Part shown: positions 14,857-23,212 of the stretch, piece by piece
Position numbering within the stretch: the stretch's first letter is position 1
Layout: every line of letters begins with the position of its first letter
Source of the DNA: JBKJZO01 sp046715235
GTDB lineage: Bacteria; Actinomycetota; Actinomycetes; BP-191
Assembly: GCA_046715235.1 (NCBI GenBank)
Contig: JBKJZO010000014.1
Location: 1-39,838 of the forward strand
Direction of reading: 5' to 3'
DNA: 39,838 bases
Notes under the pieces: generated by a model
Database searches by the model: none
What the model saw: only the letters and a program-made list of their open reading frames with translations
What the model was told of the DNA's origin: nothing
Position numbers and translations under genes: made by a program

Positions 14857-15396
14857 TCACGCTGCCACCACTGTCACCAGCACCGCCACCGACCCGGCCA
14901 TCGTGACGGCCAGCATCGCCGCTATGGTCCGCGCCCACCGTCGCAGGTCGGCATCCCATCGCGGGGCGTCCGGGGCGGCGGTGCGGATCAGTGCCATCAC
15001 GGCGCGACCTGCCCCGAAGCCCGCCCCGGCCGTCAGAGCCCACGGGAGCGGCGCGAGGAACAGGATCCCGACGAGCAGGACGTGCGGCAGTCCGCTCGTC
15101 ATGTAGGTGCGCAGTCCCGTTCCCATCTCGAACCCGAACTGCAAAGCACCCCGCTCGCCGCCCTCGTAGATGACGCGTTGCGGTACCTGTCGCCCGTTCT
15201 GCGGGAGCCAGAGCCGGTACAGACCGAACTCGCGGCCCGCGACGAGCGCCGCGACCACGACGACGATCGCGAGCCTTGCGGTCAGCGGCACCACGGGCCG
15301 GAGCAGTGAACCGAGCAGTACGGCGAGCAACGCCGTCGCGAGGCCCCCGACGACCTCGCCCGCAGCGAACCACCACCGCGCATGTCCTCGCCACAC
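14857..15396 (-). CDS. Uncharacterised membrane protein
   Basis: The 179-residue product has four or five predicted membrane segments: about residues 10-32 (AAGEVVGGLATALLAVLLGSL), 40-56, 104-130 (HVLLVGILFLAPLPWALTAG) and 156-178, with a conserved-looking polar loop (residues about 66-98, YRLWLPQNGRQVPQRV, then GFEMGTGLRTYM). I do not recognise the family. The start is a GTG (15396). It precedes the sigma factor in the same direction by 94 bp and might be cotranscribed. Confidence 0.65.
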   Translation of the reverse strand: MWRGHARWWFAAGEVVGGLATALLAVLLGSLLRPVVPLTARLAIVVVVAALVAGREFGLYRLWLPQNGRQVPQRVIYEGGERGALQFGFEMGTGLRTYMTSGLPHVLLVGILFLAPLPWALTAGAGFGAGRAVMALIRTAAPDAPRWDADLRRWARTIAAMLAVTMAGSVAVLVTVVAA

Positions 15397-15773
15397 GGAC
15401 GAGCTCAGCAGTTCTGCTGACTTGTAGCTTCAAACACTTCCTGACACCGAGTACCCGGCCGCGAGGCCCAGGAGCAACCGGACGGGCACCGTCGTCGCCG
15501 ACACACCGTGTGGACCTCGATCCACCCGTTGCTTCAGGAGATGGCAGATGACCAGAGCCAGCGGGTCGCCGCTCGGCGCTGCATCATCAGACCGACCCGA
15601 GTGTTCCAGAACGTCGCATGACTGTGAGTTAGAGTCGGTGGCAGGCGCGGAGGGCGCCACCGGGTCCGCGGGCAGGACTGAGTCCACCTCCACAAGTACG
15701 ACGACGATCTCCTGTTGTTGACGACGATCTCCTCCAGCTGGCAGCGCGGGCCGCCGGCTCCGAAGGAGACGTC
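15397..15773. other. Intergenic region upstream of the ankyrin gene
   Basis: No gene is supported. The 13-base sequence ACGACGATCTCCT occurs twice, at 15701-15713 and 15721-15733, just upstream of the ankyrin gene. TAGAGT at 15630-15635 is a possible -10 element for the rightward gene. Confidence 0.35.
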
Positions 15774-16799
15774 ATGCCCCTGCTTCCAGCGCGCGCCGAC
15801 CTCGAACAGCTCCGGCTGCAGTCCAAGGACCTCTTGCGGACGGCCAGGCGCGGTGAGCCGGCGGCGGTCGCCCGGCTGCGTGCCGTGTCGGACCGCCTCG
15901 TTCTGAGCTCGGCGCAGCTGGCCGTGGCGCGTGAGCACGGGTTCGCGAGCTGGGCCCAGCTCAAGATCGAGGTCGAGCGGCGGGCGATCCTCGACAGCGC
16001 GGATGCGGCTCGGCTCGTCGAGCTGCTCGCCGCGCACCCCCAGCTCGCCGTTCAGAGGATGACTGGCTGGTGTGATCACCTGCACGGAGCGAGCCCGCTG
16101 GGCTACGTGGCGATGATGCGCTACGACACCACGCGCAAGGTCTGGCGCGACGTGCCCGGGACCGCTGCGCTCGCCGAGGCTCTGCTGCATGCCGGCGCGC
16201 CGGTTGAAGGCGACCCCCTGGACGCCGAGACGCCGTTGATGACCGCGGCCAGCTACGGCGACGCGCTGGTGGCGCGCGTCCTAATCGAGGCTGGGGCGGA
16301 CCTTGGCGCGACCGCGTCAGCCACGGCCGGTGGCGTTCCCGGCGGCACCGCGCTTCGTCACGCTGTCGTCTTCGGCATGACCGACGTCGTCGACGTGCTG
16401 CTGGCCGCCGGGGCGACCGACCTGGTCCACGCCGCAGCCGCCGGCGACCTCACCGGCACCCTCACTCCCGACACCTCGCAGGAGGACCGTGTCGCGGCAC
16501 TAAGGATCGCGGCGGAACACGGACGACTGGACGTGATCGATCAGCTGATCGCTGCGGACACGCCTGTGGACGGCGTCGACCGGGATGGCTCCACCGCCCT
16601 GCATGAGGCCGCTTACTCCGGGCGAGCCGACAGCGTCAAGCACCTGCTCCTCCACGGCGCTGACCCCGCACGCCGCGACAGGCGGTTTCACAGCACCCCT
16701 CTGGGCTGGTGCCAGCACCAGCGCGAACAGGTCGGCCCCGGAACCGGCCACGACGAGGTCGAAGAAGTCCTACGCCCCATCACTCCAGGCCCCTCCTGA
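15774..16799 (+). CDS. Ankyrin-repeat protein
   Basis: The 341-residue cytoplasmic protein starts with a helical region (LEQLRLQSKDLLRTARRG, REHGFASWAQLKIEV) that is common before the repeats in this bacterial family. From about residue 78 it has ankyrin repeats with typical consensus pieces: ETPLMTAASYGDALVARVLIEAGAD, TALRHAVVFGMTDVVDVLLAAGA, LRIAAEHGRLDVIDQLIAADTP and STALHEAAYSGRADSVKHLLLHGADP (each quoted in short form from a longer repeat). Ankyrin repeats bind proteins; the partner is unknown. GGAG seven to ten bases before the ATG supports the start. It is monocistronic. Confidence 0.88.
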   Translation: MPLLPARADLEQLRLQSKDLLRTARRGEPAAVARLRAVSDRLVLSSAQLAVAREHGFASWAQLKIEVERRAILDSADAARLVELLAAHPQLAVQRMTGWCDHLHGASPLGYVAMMRYDTTRKVWRDVPGTAALAEALLHAGAPVEGDPLDAETPLMTAASYGDALVARVLIEAGADLGATASATAGGVPGGTALRHAVVFGMTDVVDVLLAAGATDLVHAAAAGDLTGTLTPDTSQEDRVAALRIAAEHGRLDVIDQLIAADTPVDGVDRDGSTALHEAAYSGRADSVKHLLLHGADPARRDRRFHSTPLGWCQHQREQVGPGTGHDEVEEVLRPITPGPS

Positions 16800-17133
16800 G
16801 CTGACAGCAAGCAACCTCGCAGCGGCTCGCGTACACGCGCCCAGCGGGCTGGCCAGAGCCACTGGCGGTCGACCCGCGCCGGCAGCGACCACTCCCGAGA
16901 TCGCGCTGACGGGCCCCTCTGGCGCCTCGTGTCCCTTCGAACCGGACCGGCGCCTGTTCGTCAGTGATTCAGCGAAGCAGTCACAACGGCGGTTACGACG
17001 AGCGCGAGCCTTCGAGACATCGGCAGAGACCACCGGCTATCTAGACCGAGCCACGCCGGTTGTCCACGCTTTCGAGCGACGGGTGCCCGATGCTCGGTCT
17101 GGAGACAGCAGTAGCCGGCTGACGCCGGCTCAG
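16800..17133. other. Intergenic region, nothing recognised
   Basis: The 334 bases between the convergent ankyrin and deaminase genes show no convincing gene, hairpin or repeat. Open frames on both strands lack starts with ribosome binding sites and have no family resemblance. Confidence 0.4.
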
Positions 17134-17586
17134 TCAGTCAACGACGCCGATGTCCTCGTTCCACAGCGCGGGGTGTTCGCTGATGAACTGCCGCATCATC
17201 TCGACGCACTCCGCGTCGTCGAGTACGACGACCTCGACGCCGTTCGCGCGCAATAGATCCTCCGCTCCCAGGAATGTGCGGTGCTCGCCAATGACGACAC
17301 GCGGGATGCCATAGAGCAGAACCGCACCGGTGCACATGTGGCACGGCGACAAAGTCGTGTACATCGTCGACCGCGCGTAGACCGCGGCTGCTTGGCGGCC
17401 GGCGTTCTCGAGCGCGTCAGTCTCGCCATGCCGGATCGCGCTCCCAAGCTGAACCCGACGGTTGCGTCCGGCACCGAGCACCACTCCGTCGACCACGAGC
17501 GCCGCGCCGATAGGGATCCCACCCTCCGCCATCCCGATACGAGCCTGCTCCACGGCGTGGGCCAGCAGCGCACTGTCGTCGGTCAT
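17134..17586 (-). CDS. Cytosine deaminase-like nucleobase deaminase
   Basis: This 150-residue zinc enzyme has the cytidine-deaminase-fold motifs HGE (IRHGETDALENAG, zinc ligand His and catalytic Glu) and PCHMC (TLSPCHMCTGAVLLYG, two Cys ligands). The rest, including GIPIGAALVVDG, YGIPRVVIGEH and the terminal LWNEDIG, resembles yeast cytosine deaminase Fcy1 more than tRNA adenosine deaminase TadA. It probably hydrolyses cytosine to uracil and ammonia for pyrimidine salvage, though related family members use guanine or other bases. The ATG at 17586 gives the standard length. It stands alone. Confidence 0.82.
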   Translation of the reverse strand: MTDDSALLAHAVEQARIGMAEGGIPIGAALVVDGVVLGAGRNRRVQLGSAIRHGETDALENAGRQAAAVYARSTMYTTLSPCHMCTGAVLLYGIPRVVIGEHRTFLGAEDLLRANGVEVVVLDDAECVEMMRQFISEHPALWNEDIGVVD

Positions 17587-17653
17587 ACCGTCGTTCCTCC
17601 GGCCTCGGTCGTCGTCGATTCCGCAGTCTGGCGGGTTAGCCGCAAGGTGTCAG

Positions 17654-17776
17654 TCACATGTCGTCGCCGCGATTAGCGGAGCCGGTCGCAAGGCGTGCCG
17701 CGATTGTCGGTACGTCGTCGAGCTCCCCCGCCGCAACGGCGATGACGAGCTCGTAGGCAGCATCGTTGGAGATCAC
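17654..17776 (-). pseudogene. doc: C-terminal remnant of a Doc/Fic-type toxin
   Basis: The 40 codons starting at a GTG that overlaps the antitoxin stop (GTGA) encode NDAAYELVIAVAAGELDDV and PTIAARLATG, which match the C-terminal helices of Doc toxins. The N-terminal part, including the Fic motif HPFx(D/A)GNKR, is absent: the antitoxin gene runs directly into the toxin tail. A deletion within the toxin gene that kept the overlap explains this. The stub cannot AMPylate or phosphorylate anything. It makes the antitoxin an orphan. Confidence 0.65.
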
Positions 17777-17976
17777 CTGCCGAGTCGAACAAGCGCCTCG
17801 GCGTATCGCGGCAACTCGGAGTCGAGTACCCCCTCCAGCAGTTCGCGTCGACTGGTCCGCTCGATGTAGTCGCGAATCGCCTCGCGCGCGACCTCCCGCA
17901 TCGAGCGCTGTTCCAGCGCCGCGCGCCGGCGCAGCGCCTCGCTCTCGGCTTCCGTCAGTCTCAAAGTCATTGCCAT
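17773..17976 (-). CDS. Ribbon-helix-helix antitoxin, orphan
   Basis: The 67-residue protein starts MAMTLRLTEAESEALRRR, the beta strand and first helix of a CopG/Arc-type ribbon-helix-helix DNA-binding domain, followed by SMREVAREAIRDYIERT (second helix) and a C-terminal helix (LLEGVLDSELPRYAEAL) that would bind the toxin. Such proteins precede Doc/Fic toxins in many actinobacteria, bind their own promoter and neutralise the toxin. Here only a Doc stub follows. It may still act as a repressor or protect against a related toxin; this is inference. Confidence 0.72.
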   Translation of the reverse strand: MAMTLRLTEAESEALRRRAALEQRSMREVAREAIRDYIERTSRRELLEGVLDSELPRYAEALVRLGR

Positions 17977-18037
17977 CTGGGTATGGAATCACTCGCGATC
18001 CCACCTGCGCTCCAGCCCGGCAAACTACGCTCGCCTG

Positions 18038-19522
18038 GTGCCTCGACGAACCACAGTGGGCCTTCCTGCCCGCACTGCCGTAGTGGTCTCCGGCGCGTCG
18101 GTGCTGATTGTCGAGACTCTCGCGACCCGGCTCGTCGCGCCGTACGTCGGTCTGACGCTCGAGTCCTACACCGCCGCGATCGGGGTCGCTCTTCTGGGCA
18201 TCGCCATCGGCGCGAGGGCCGGCGGCCTGCTCGCTGATCGCCTGGCCCCGGCGGGCGTCGTCGCCGCGGCTCTCATCGGGGGCGGCGCGCTGGTGCTGCT
18301 CGTCCGGCCGCTCGTACTGCTGCTCGGACCGTCGATGGCACCGGGCGCGGCGTCCGCCGTCATCTTGGTGGCCGCGTCGACGTTGCCGGCTGTGACCGTA
18401 CTGTCGATGGTCGCCCCCGCGGCGGTGAAACACCGGCTCCGCGACCTCGGCGAGTCCGGCCGGATCGTCGGCGAGCTCTCCGCGCTCGGAACGTTGGGCG
18501 CGCTCGCCGGCACGTTTCTGACCGGCTACGTGCTCGTCGCGACCTTGCCCACCTGGCAGGTGCTCGCGGTGGCCGGCGCCACCTGCGTCGTCGTCGGCAT
18601 CGTCGCCGCGGTCGCCGCCCGAACCAAGGCACGAGTGATCGCGGCCGGTTTGGCCATGGGGCTTCTCGCGGCGACGACACTCGCCGTCGTCCGCTCGCCT
18701 TGCGACGTCGAGACCGCCTACTACTGCGCATCCGTCATCACCGACCCGCAGCGGCCGACCGGCCGGATCCTGCAGCTCGACAACCTGTGGCACTCGTACG
18801 TCGACGTGGCCGACCCCGCGCACCTCCAGTTCGCCTACATCAAGCACTTCGCCGCAGTCATCGACGCCTCCTTCGAGTCCGGCCGGAGCATCGAGGCCGT
18901 GCACCTCGGCGCCGGCGGGCTGACGATTCCCCGCTGGCTGGCCGCGACCCGGCCGGGATCGAAGTCGACGGTGCTCGAGATCGACCGCGCCGTCGTACGG
19001 CTGGGTCGTCAGCGCCTGGGCGTCGACGACATCGAAGGAATTAACGTCGTGTTCGGAGACGCCCGGACCTCGCTACGCAAGCTCCCGGACGACTCGGCCG
19101 ATCTCGTCGTCGGCGACGCGTTCGGATCGCTGTCGGTGCCGTGGCATCTGGCGACTCGAGAGTTCCTCGCGGACATCCGGCGAGTGCTGCGCCCAGGCGG
19201 CGTCGCCGTCTTCAACGTCATCGACAACGCGCCACGACGGTTCCTGGCCGCCGAGGCGCGCACCCTCGCGACGGCAGTGACCGAGACGGCCCTGCTCGCG
19301 CGCGACGGAACCCTCGACAGCAACGGCGGCGGCAACTTCGTGCTGGTCGGCAGCGACCGACCAATCCCCGCAGACGACATCGCCATGCGGGCAGCCGCTC
19401 TCGGCGAAACCGCGCAGGTCCTCACGGGCCGCGACTACAGCGAGCTTGCCGACCACGGCCCCGTGCTCACTGACGACTACGCCCCGGTCGACCAGCTCCT
19501 CACCCCCTATCGGCAGCCGTGA
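18038..19522 (+). CDS. Membrane-fused spermidine-synthase-like protein
   Basis: The 494-residue protein has an N-terminal membrane half (about residues 12-215) of six or seven hydrophobic segments resembling a transporter-like domain, and a C-terminal half (about 225-490) with the spermidine synthase/SAM-binding fold: the IEAVHLGAGGLTIPRWL nucleotide loop, VLEIDRAVVRLGRQRL acidic end of strand two, FGDARTSLRKLP, and ADLVVGDAFGSLSVPWHL. It probably transfers aminopropyl or methyl groups, but the acceptor is unknown. The start is GTG 18038, and an ATG would remove part of the first helix. It is divergent from the toxin-antitoxin remnant. Confidence 0.85.
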   Translation: MPRRTTVGLPARTAVVVSGASVLIVETLATRLVAPYVGLTLESYTAAIGVALLGIAIGARAGGLLADRLAPAGVVAAALIGGGALVLLVRPLVLLLGPSMAPGAASAVILVAASTLPAVTVLSMVAPAAVKHRLRDLGESGRIVGELSALGTLGALAGTFLTGYVLVATLPTWQVLAVAGATCVVVGIVAAVAARTKARVIAAGLAMGLLAATTLAVVRSPCDVETAYYCASVITDPQRPTGRILQLDNLWHSYVDVADPAHLQFAYIKHFAAVIDASFESGRSIEAVHLGAGGLTIPRWLAATRPGSKSTVLEIDRAVVRLGRQRLGVDDIEGINVVFGDARTSLRKLPDDSADLVVGDAFGSLSVPWHLATREFLADIRRVLRPGGVAVFNVIDNAPRRFLAAEARTLATAVTETALLARDGTLDSNGGGNFVLVGSDRPIPADDIAMRAAALGETAQVLTGRDYSELADHGPVLTDDYAPVDQLLTPYRQP

Positions 19523-19555
19523 CAGTCGGCGAGTAGCGCACGAAGTAGGACCGGT

Positions 19556-19954
19556 TCAGCTGGGTGCCCGAGCACGGATCTCCTGCACCGACCACCCGTT
19601 GCCGTCGGGGTCGCTGAAGTAGATGAACCTGCCGCCGTCACGAGGGTCGTCGTCGGGGAAGAAGTTGGTCACCTCGCTGACGTTGACACCGCGATCGCTC
19701 AGCTCACGGCGGGCCGTGTCGATATCGGAAACCACGAGTTGCACCCCCTGCAGGGAGCCGGGCACCGCGCGCGAGACGCCTGTTCCGAAAGCGATCGAGC
19801 ACCCCGATCCCGGCGGGGTCAGCTGCACCACGCGCGTGCCCTCTATCGGCGAGCTGTCGTGGTCGAGCGTGAACCCGACCTGGTCACGGTAGAACCCCAG
19901 CGCGCGGTCCACGTCGGTCACGGGCACCACCACCACCTCGAGCGTCCAGTCCAT
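19556..19954 (-). CDS. Glyoxalase/bleomycin-resistance (VOC) family protein
   Basis: The 132-residue product has the paired beta-alpha-beta-beta-beta modules of the VOC fold: EVVVVPVTDVDRALGFYRDQ and VQLTPPGSGCSIAFG in the first half, GVQLVVSDIDTARRELSDRG and RFIYFSDPDGNGWSVQEI in the second. The FxDPDGNxW signature near the end is typical of metal-binding VOC members. The substrate is unknown. ATG 19954 is standard. It lies 77 bp downstream of the second VOC gene in the same direction and could be cotranscribed. Confidence 0.85.
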   Translation of the reverse strand: MDWTLEVVVVPVTDVDRALGFYRDQVGFTLDHDSSPIEGTRVVQLTPPGSGCSIAFGTGVSRAVPGSLQGVQLVVSDIDTARRELSDRGVNVSEVTNFFPDDDPRDGGRFIYFSDPDGNGWSVQEIRARAPS

Positions 19955-20031
19955 GGGCGTCCTTCACGTTTGAGGTGACCACTGTGCACACGTTCCAGCG
20001 CCTGATACTCCCCGATCGTTTGCTCGAGAAA

Positions 20032-20400
20032 CTACCGGACGTACACGTAGAACGGATGACCTGAGGGGTCGATGAGAACCCTAAAAATCGTCTCGTCGGG
20101 TTGGACCGTTGCCTTCGTCGCTCCGAGTGCCAGCAAGGACTTCTCGGCCTCGTCGAGGTCAAAGACGCTGAGGCCGAGATGACCCTGCCTCGTCCGACTG
20201 GGCCATTCCGCTTGTGCTTGGTCGGCTACCCGCTGGAAGCCGAGTTGGAAGGTTCCCTCTCCAGCGAGGTACACGTACTCGCCCGTGTCGTACACGCGCG
20301 GCCATCCGGTGGCTCGCTGATAAAAGTCGGCCAGCACTTGCGGATCCGCGCAGTCGAGCGTGACTGCATCCACGTGGCCAATCGCCTGGTCGGTGCTCAT
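20032..20400 (-). CDS. VOC family protein
   Basis: The 122-residue product has the VOC pattern: DAVTLDCADPQVLADFYQRA, a strand set FQLGFQRV, a second module GHLGLSVFDLDEAEKSLLAL and the terminal VLIDPSGHPFYVYVR. This resembles the many actinobacterial glyoxalase-like proteins annotated as VOC. It is divergent from the AraC regulator at 20537, which may control it, with a 136-bp shared promoter gap. No enzymatic residues can be named confidently. Confidence 0.82.
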   Translation of the reverse strand: MSTDQAIGHVDAVTLDCADPQVLADFYQRATGWPRVYDTGEYVYLAGEGTFQLGFQRVADQAQAEWPSRTRQGHLGLSVFDLDEAEKSLLALGATKATVQPDETIFRVLIDPSGHPFYVYVR

Positions 20401-20536
20401 TTCGCTACTCCCTGTTGCCGTTGCGCAAAGCCTGCTGTCGCATGACTGCTACGTTCGCCGAGCCGTACTCGCGCCGTCTTGAACAAACGCGACACGGCCG
20501 CACGCTCTTTGGAGACCCGTCGGCCACAATGGCGCG

Positions 20537-21328
20537 ATGACCGACACCCGCGAAACCGCACGCGGCATCCTGCATCCACGGACGGGCGAGTCGCGCTACG
20601 TCGAGTCGCTGCTCAAGCCTTCAGCGGATCTCGGCGAGATGCTCGTCCAATGCTGGAGCGTGCAATGGGACTTGCGCGGCTGCGATCCTCACGTCGTACG
20701 TGTTCTGCCTAGTCCGTCGGTCCAGTTCGTGATCGAGGATGGCCGACCGCGAGTCCACGGAGTCGGAACTGGCCAGTTCGACCACAGCCTTGAAGGAGCC
20801 GGCGACATCTTCGGGGTGAGTTTCCGGCCGGCTGGTTTCCGCCCGCTTCTTGGCTTGCCCGTCGCCACGCTGACGGATCGCGTCGTGCCAGGGGCGCAGG
20901 TGTTCGGGCCTGACGTGGACGAGCTAGCCGGACGGGTCGCAGCGGCGGCGACCATCGAGCACCGACTCGAGCTTGTCGAGTCTTACCTGCGTGCGCGCTC
21001 GGTAGCTGCCGACGCCAGGATCCCGCTGATCAATCGGATCGTCACTGAGGTCACCAACGACCGGTCGATCGTGAAGGTCGACGACATCGTCAGCCGCACC
21101 GACATCGGGAAGCGGACTTTGCAACGGCTCTTCAAGGAGTACGTCGGCGTGACGCCGAAGTGGGTGATCCAGCGATACCGCCTGCACGAAGCGGCCGAAC
21201 GGCTCGACAGCGGCAACGCCAGTCTCGCCACACTCGCCGCGGACCTGGGCTACGCCGACCAGGCTCACTTCGCCAGGGACTTCAAGGCAGTCGTGGGACA
21301 GCCACCCGCCGGCTACGCGCGAGGTTAG
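20537..21328 (+). CDS. AraC-family transcriptional regulator
   Basis: The 263-residue protein has an N-terminal ligand-type domain (about residues 15-150, with PSPSVQFVIEDGRPRVHG and GVSFRPAGFRPLLGLP, similar to DUF6597-type N-domains) and a C-terminal AraC/XylS double helix-turn-helix (about residues 170-262; VDDIVSRTDIGKRTLQRLF and LAADLGYADQAHFARDFKAV). It is likely to regulate itself and the divergent VOC genes. The effector is unknown. Its TAG stop overlaps the convergent GNAT stop by three bases at 21325-21328. Confidence 0.85.
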   Translation: MTDTRETARGILHPRTGESRYVESLLKPSADLGEMLVQCWSVQWDLRGCDPHVVRVLPSPSVQFVIEDGRPRVHGVGTGQFDHSLEGAGDIFGVSFRPAGFRPLLGLPVATLTDRVVPGAQVFGPDVDELAGRVAAAATIEHRLELVESYLRARSVAADARIPLINRIVTEVTNDRSIVKVDDIVSRTDIGKRTLQRLFKEYVGVTPKWVIQRYRLHEAAERLDSGNASLATLAADLGYADQAHFARDFKAVVGQPPAGYARG

Positions 21329-21747
21329 TGCCGTAGGTCCCAGGTAAGCACCCGTGTCGGTACGTCGTCGCGAACGGCACCCGTCGCTTCGTACGTCGCC
21401 AGCGCGGCCAGGTTGTCGTCGTTTGTGCCGACCCACATCCCGTAGCAACCGCGCTCGCGGGCCAGCCGCGCAAGCGCCGTGACCAGCGCCTTCCCGACAC
21501 CCTTGCCGCGGTGGTCCTCGTGCACGCTCAGCTCGTACAGGAACATCTCCGTGCCTTTGTCCGGGTGTGTCGTCTCGACACCGGTCACCATGCCGACCGG
21601 TCGCCCCGCGTCGATGGCCAGCAAGAGGTGGTGTCCGGGTTCGCTCAGGAACCGACGGGTCGTCGCGTCGTCGGGCGGGCCGTCGAACAGCGCTGCGGCT
21701 TCGTGAACTTTGTCGATCTCGTCGAGCGTTATACGAGTGATGTCCAC
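21325..21747 (-). CDS. GNAT-family acetyltransferase, AAC(3)-I-like
   Basis: The 140-residue enzyme carries acetyl-CoA binding motif A, SVHEDHRGKGVGKALVTAL, with flanking strands (HHLLLAIDAGRPVGMVTGVE and EMFLYELSV) and the end LAALATYEATGA. The arrangement resembles aminoglycoside 3-N-acetyltransferase type I, but also many GNAT proteins of unknown substrate, so resistance should not be assumed. The GTG at 21747 with GAGG a few bases upstream is preferred to the GTG at 21780, because family homology begins at DITRITLDEI. Confidence 0.75.
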   Translation of the reverse strand: MDITRITLDEIDKVHEAAALFDGPPDDATTRRFLSEPGHHLLLAIDAGRPVGMVTGVETTHPDKGTEMFLYELSVHEDHRGKGVGKALVTALARLARERGCYGMWVGTNDDNLAALATYEATGAVRDDVPTRVLTWDLRH

Positions 21748-21827
21748 GGCCTCACCGTTCCACGTTCGGGCCGCGGCCACTACCGAGACAACGTTTGACC
21801 CGCCGGCTTCGGGACAGGGAGGTGGCC

Positions 21828-23123
21828 ATGACCGATTCCCGACTCGTCACGTCGGTGGACACCGGAGCGGCCGCCGTACTCAGGCCGCTGATCTCTGCCC
21901 TTGCCGGTACGGCGCCCGCTCACATCCGCTTCTGGGACGGCAGCGAACTCGGTCCGGCCGACGCGCCCGCCACGATCGTCGTCCGCTCCCCCGATGCCAT
22001 CCGCTACATCGCCTGGTCACCCGACGAGCTCGGTGTCGCGCGTGCGTACGTCAGCGGCGCACTGGCGATCGAAGGCGACCTGTTTGCCGCACTGCGTGCG
22101 TTCAGTACGTCGGACGTTGACCTGCATACAGGCTTGAGATCGTTGCCGGCCGGTCTAGCCGCGCTGCGGCGCCTCGGCATCCTCGGTCCCCCACCGTCCG
22201 CTCCCCCATGGGAGGCGCGGCCGCGCGGGTGGCGGCACACCAAGCGCCGGGACGCCGTCGCGATCAGCCACCACTACGACGTCGGCAATGACTTCTATCG
22301 GCTGGTGCTGGGCCCTTCGCTGACGTACTCGTGTGCCTACTTCGCCGACCTGCAGACGACTCTCGAGCACGCGCAAGCGCGCAAGCACGAACTCGTCTGC
22401 CGCAAGCTCGGGCTGCACCAACGCGCCGGGATGCGGGTGCTCGACGTCGGCTGCGGCTGGGGGTCGATGGCGATGCACGCCGCCCGTGAGCACGGCGCCC
22501 GCGTCGTCGGCATCACGATCAGCCAGCAGCAGGCCGACCTGGCCCGCGAACGAATCACGGGGGCCGGGCTGGATGACCGGATCGAGATCCGGCTGCAGGA
22601 CTACCGGGATGTCAGCGACGGCCCGTTCGACGCGATCTCGTCCATCGGCATGTTCGAGCACGTCGGGCGGGAGTGGATGGCGGAGTACTTCGCAACGCTT
22701 CACTTGCTGCTCGCCCCGCACGGGCGATTGCTCAACCACGCCATCTCATCCGTGGGTGGATCCCGCATAGGCACTCGATCGTTCATGCACCGATACGTGT
22801 TCCCCGACGGCGAGCTGATGGACGTCGGCGATGTCGTCCTCGCGATGGAGTCGGCGGGCTTCGAGATCCGCGACGTGCAGGGGCTGCGCGAACACTATGG
22901 GCTGACACTGCGGCAGTGGGTCACCAACCTGCAGTCCAACTGGGACGCCGCGGTTTCGATGGCCGGAGACGCCCGCTGCCGCATCTGGCTGCTCTACATG
23001 GCGGCCTCGGCGATCGGCTTCGAGGACGGCGGGAACTCCGTGCACCAGGTGCTCGGTGTAGTCCCGGATCCGGCGGGTGGGACGGCTTTCCCGTTGACCC
23101 GCGAGCCCCTGATAGTCCGCTAG
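21828..23123 (+). CDS. cfa: Cyclopropane-fatty-acyl-phospholipid synthase family protein
   Basis: The 431-residue protein has an N-terminal lipid-binding region (about 15-130, with APATIVVRSPDAIRYIAWSP and AYVSGALAIEGDLFAALRAF) and a C-terminal SAM methyltransferase domain. Visible motifs are AISHHYDVGNDFYRLVLG, the SAM loop VLDVGCGWGSMAMHAA, SSIGMFEHVG and the late FEIRDVQGLREHYGLTLRQW. These are the signature of Cfa/CMAS enzymes that add a methylene bridge to unsaturated acyl chains of membrane lipids. AGGGAGG precedes the ATG at 21828. It could instead make methyl-branched acids, as UfaA-type enzymes do. Confidence 0.88.
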   Translation: MTDSRLVTSVDTGAAAVLRPLISALAGTAPAHIRFWDGSELGPADAPATIVVRSPDAIRYIAWSPDELGVARAYVSGALAIEGDLFAALRAFSTSDVDLHTGLRSLPAGLAALRRLGILGPPPSAPPWEARPRGWRHTKRRDAVAISHHYDVGNDFYRLVLGPSLTYSCAYFADLQTTLEHAQARKHELVCRKLGLHQRAGMRVLDVGCGWGSMAMHAAREHGARVVGITISQQQADLARERITGAGLDDRIEIRLQDYRDVSDGPFDAISSIGMFEHVGREWMAEYFATLHLLLAPHGRLLNHAISSVGGSRIGTRSFMHRYVFPDGELMDVGDVVLAMESAGFEIRDVQGLREHYGLTLRQWVTNLQSNWDAAVSMAGDARCRIWLLYMAASAIGFEDGGNSVHQVLGVVPDPAGGTAFPLTREPLIVR

Positions 23124-23212
23124 ACACCCGATCCAGATTCGCGCTGGTCGAGGCGCGGAACACCGGACCGGGCCGCAGCGTTCGGCGGGTAGCACCGACC
23201 GAGGAGGCGCAC

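Noticed and set aside
17654..18904. A 416-codon open frame on the minus strand
   Set aside because: It is the antisense shadow of the spermidine-synthase-like gene (His/Arg/Gly/Glu-biased product); only its last 40 codons, the Doc stub, look real.
22673..23212. An upstream extension of the HtrA-like protease
   Set aside because: It overlaps cfa in another frame and has no homology; GAGGAGG supports the ATG at 23213.
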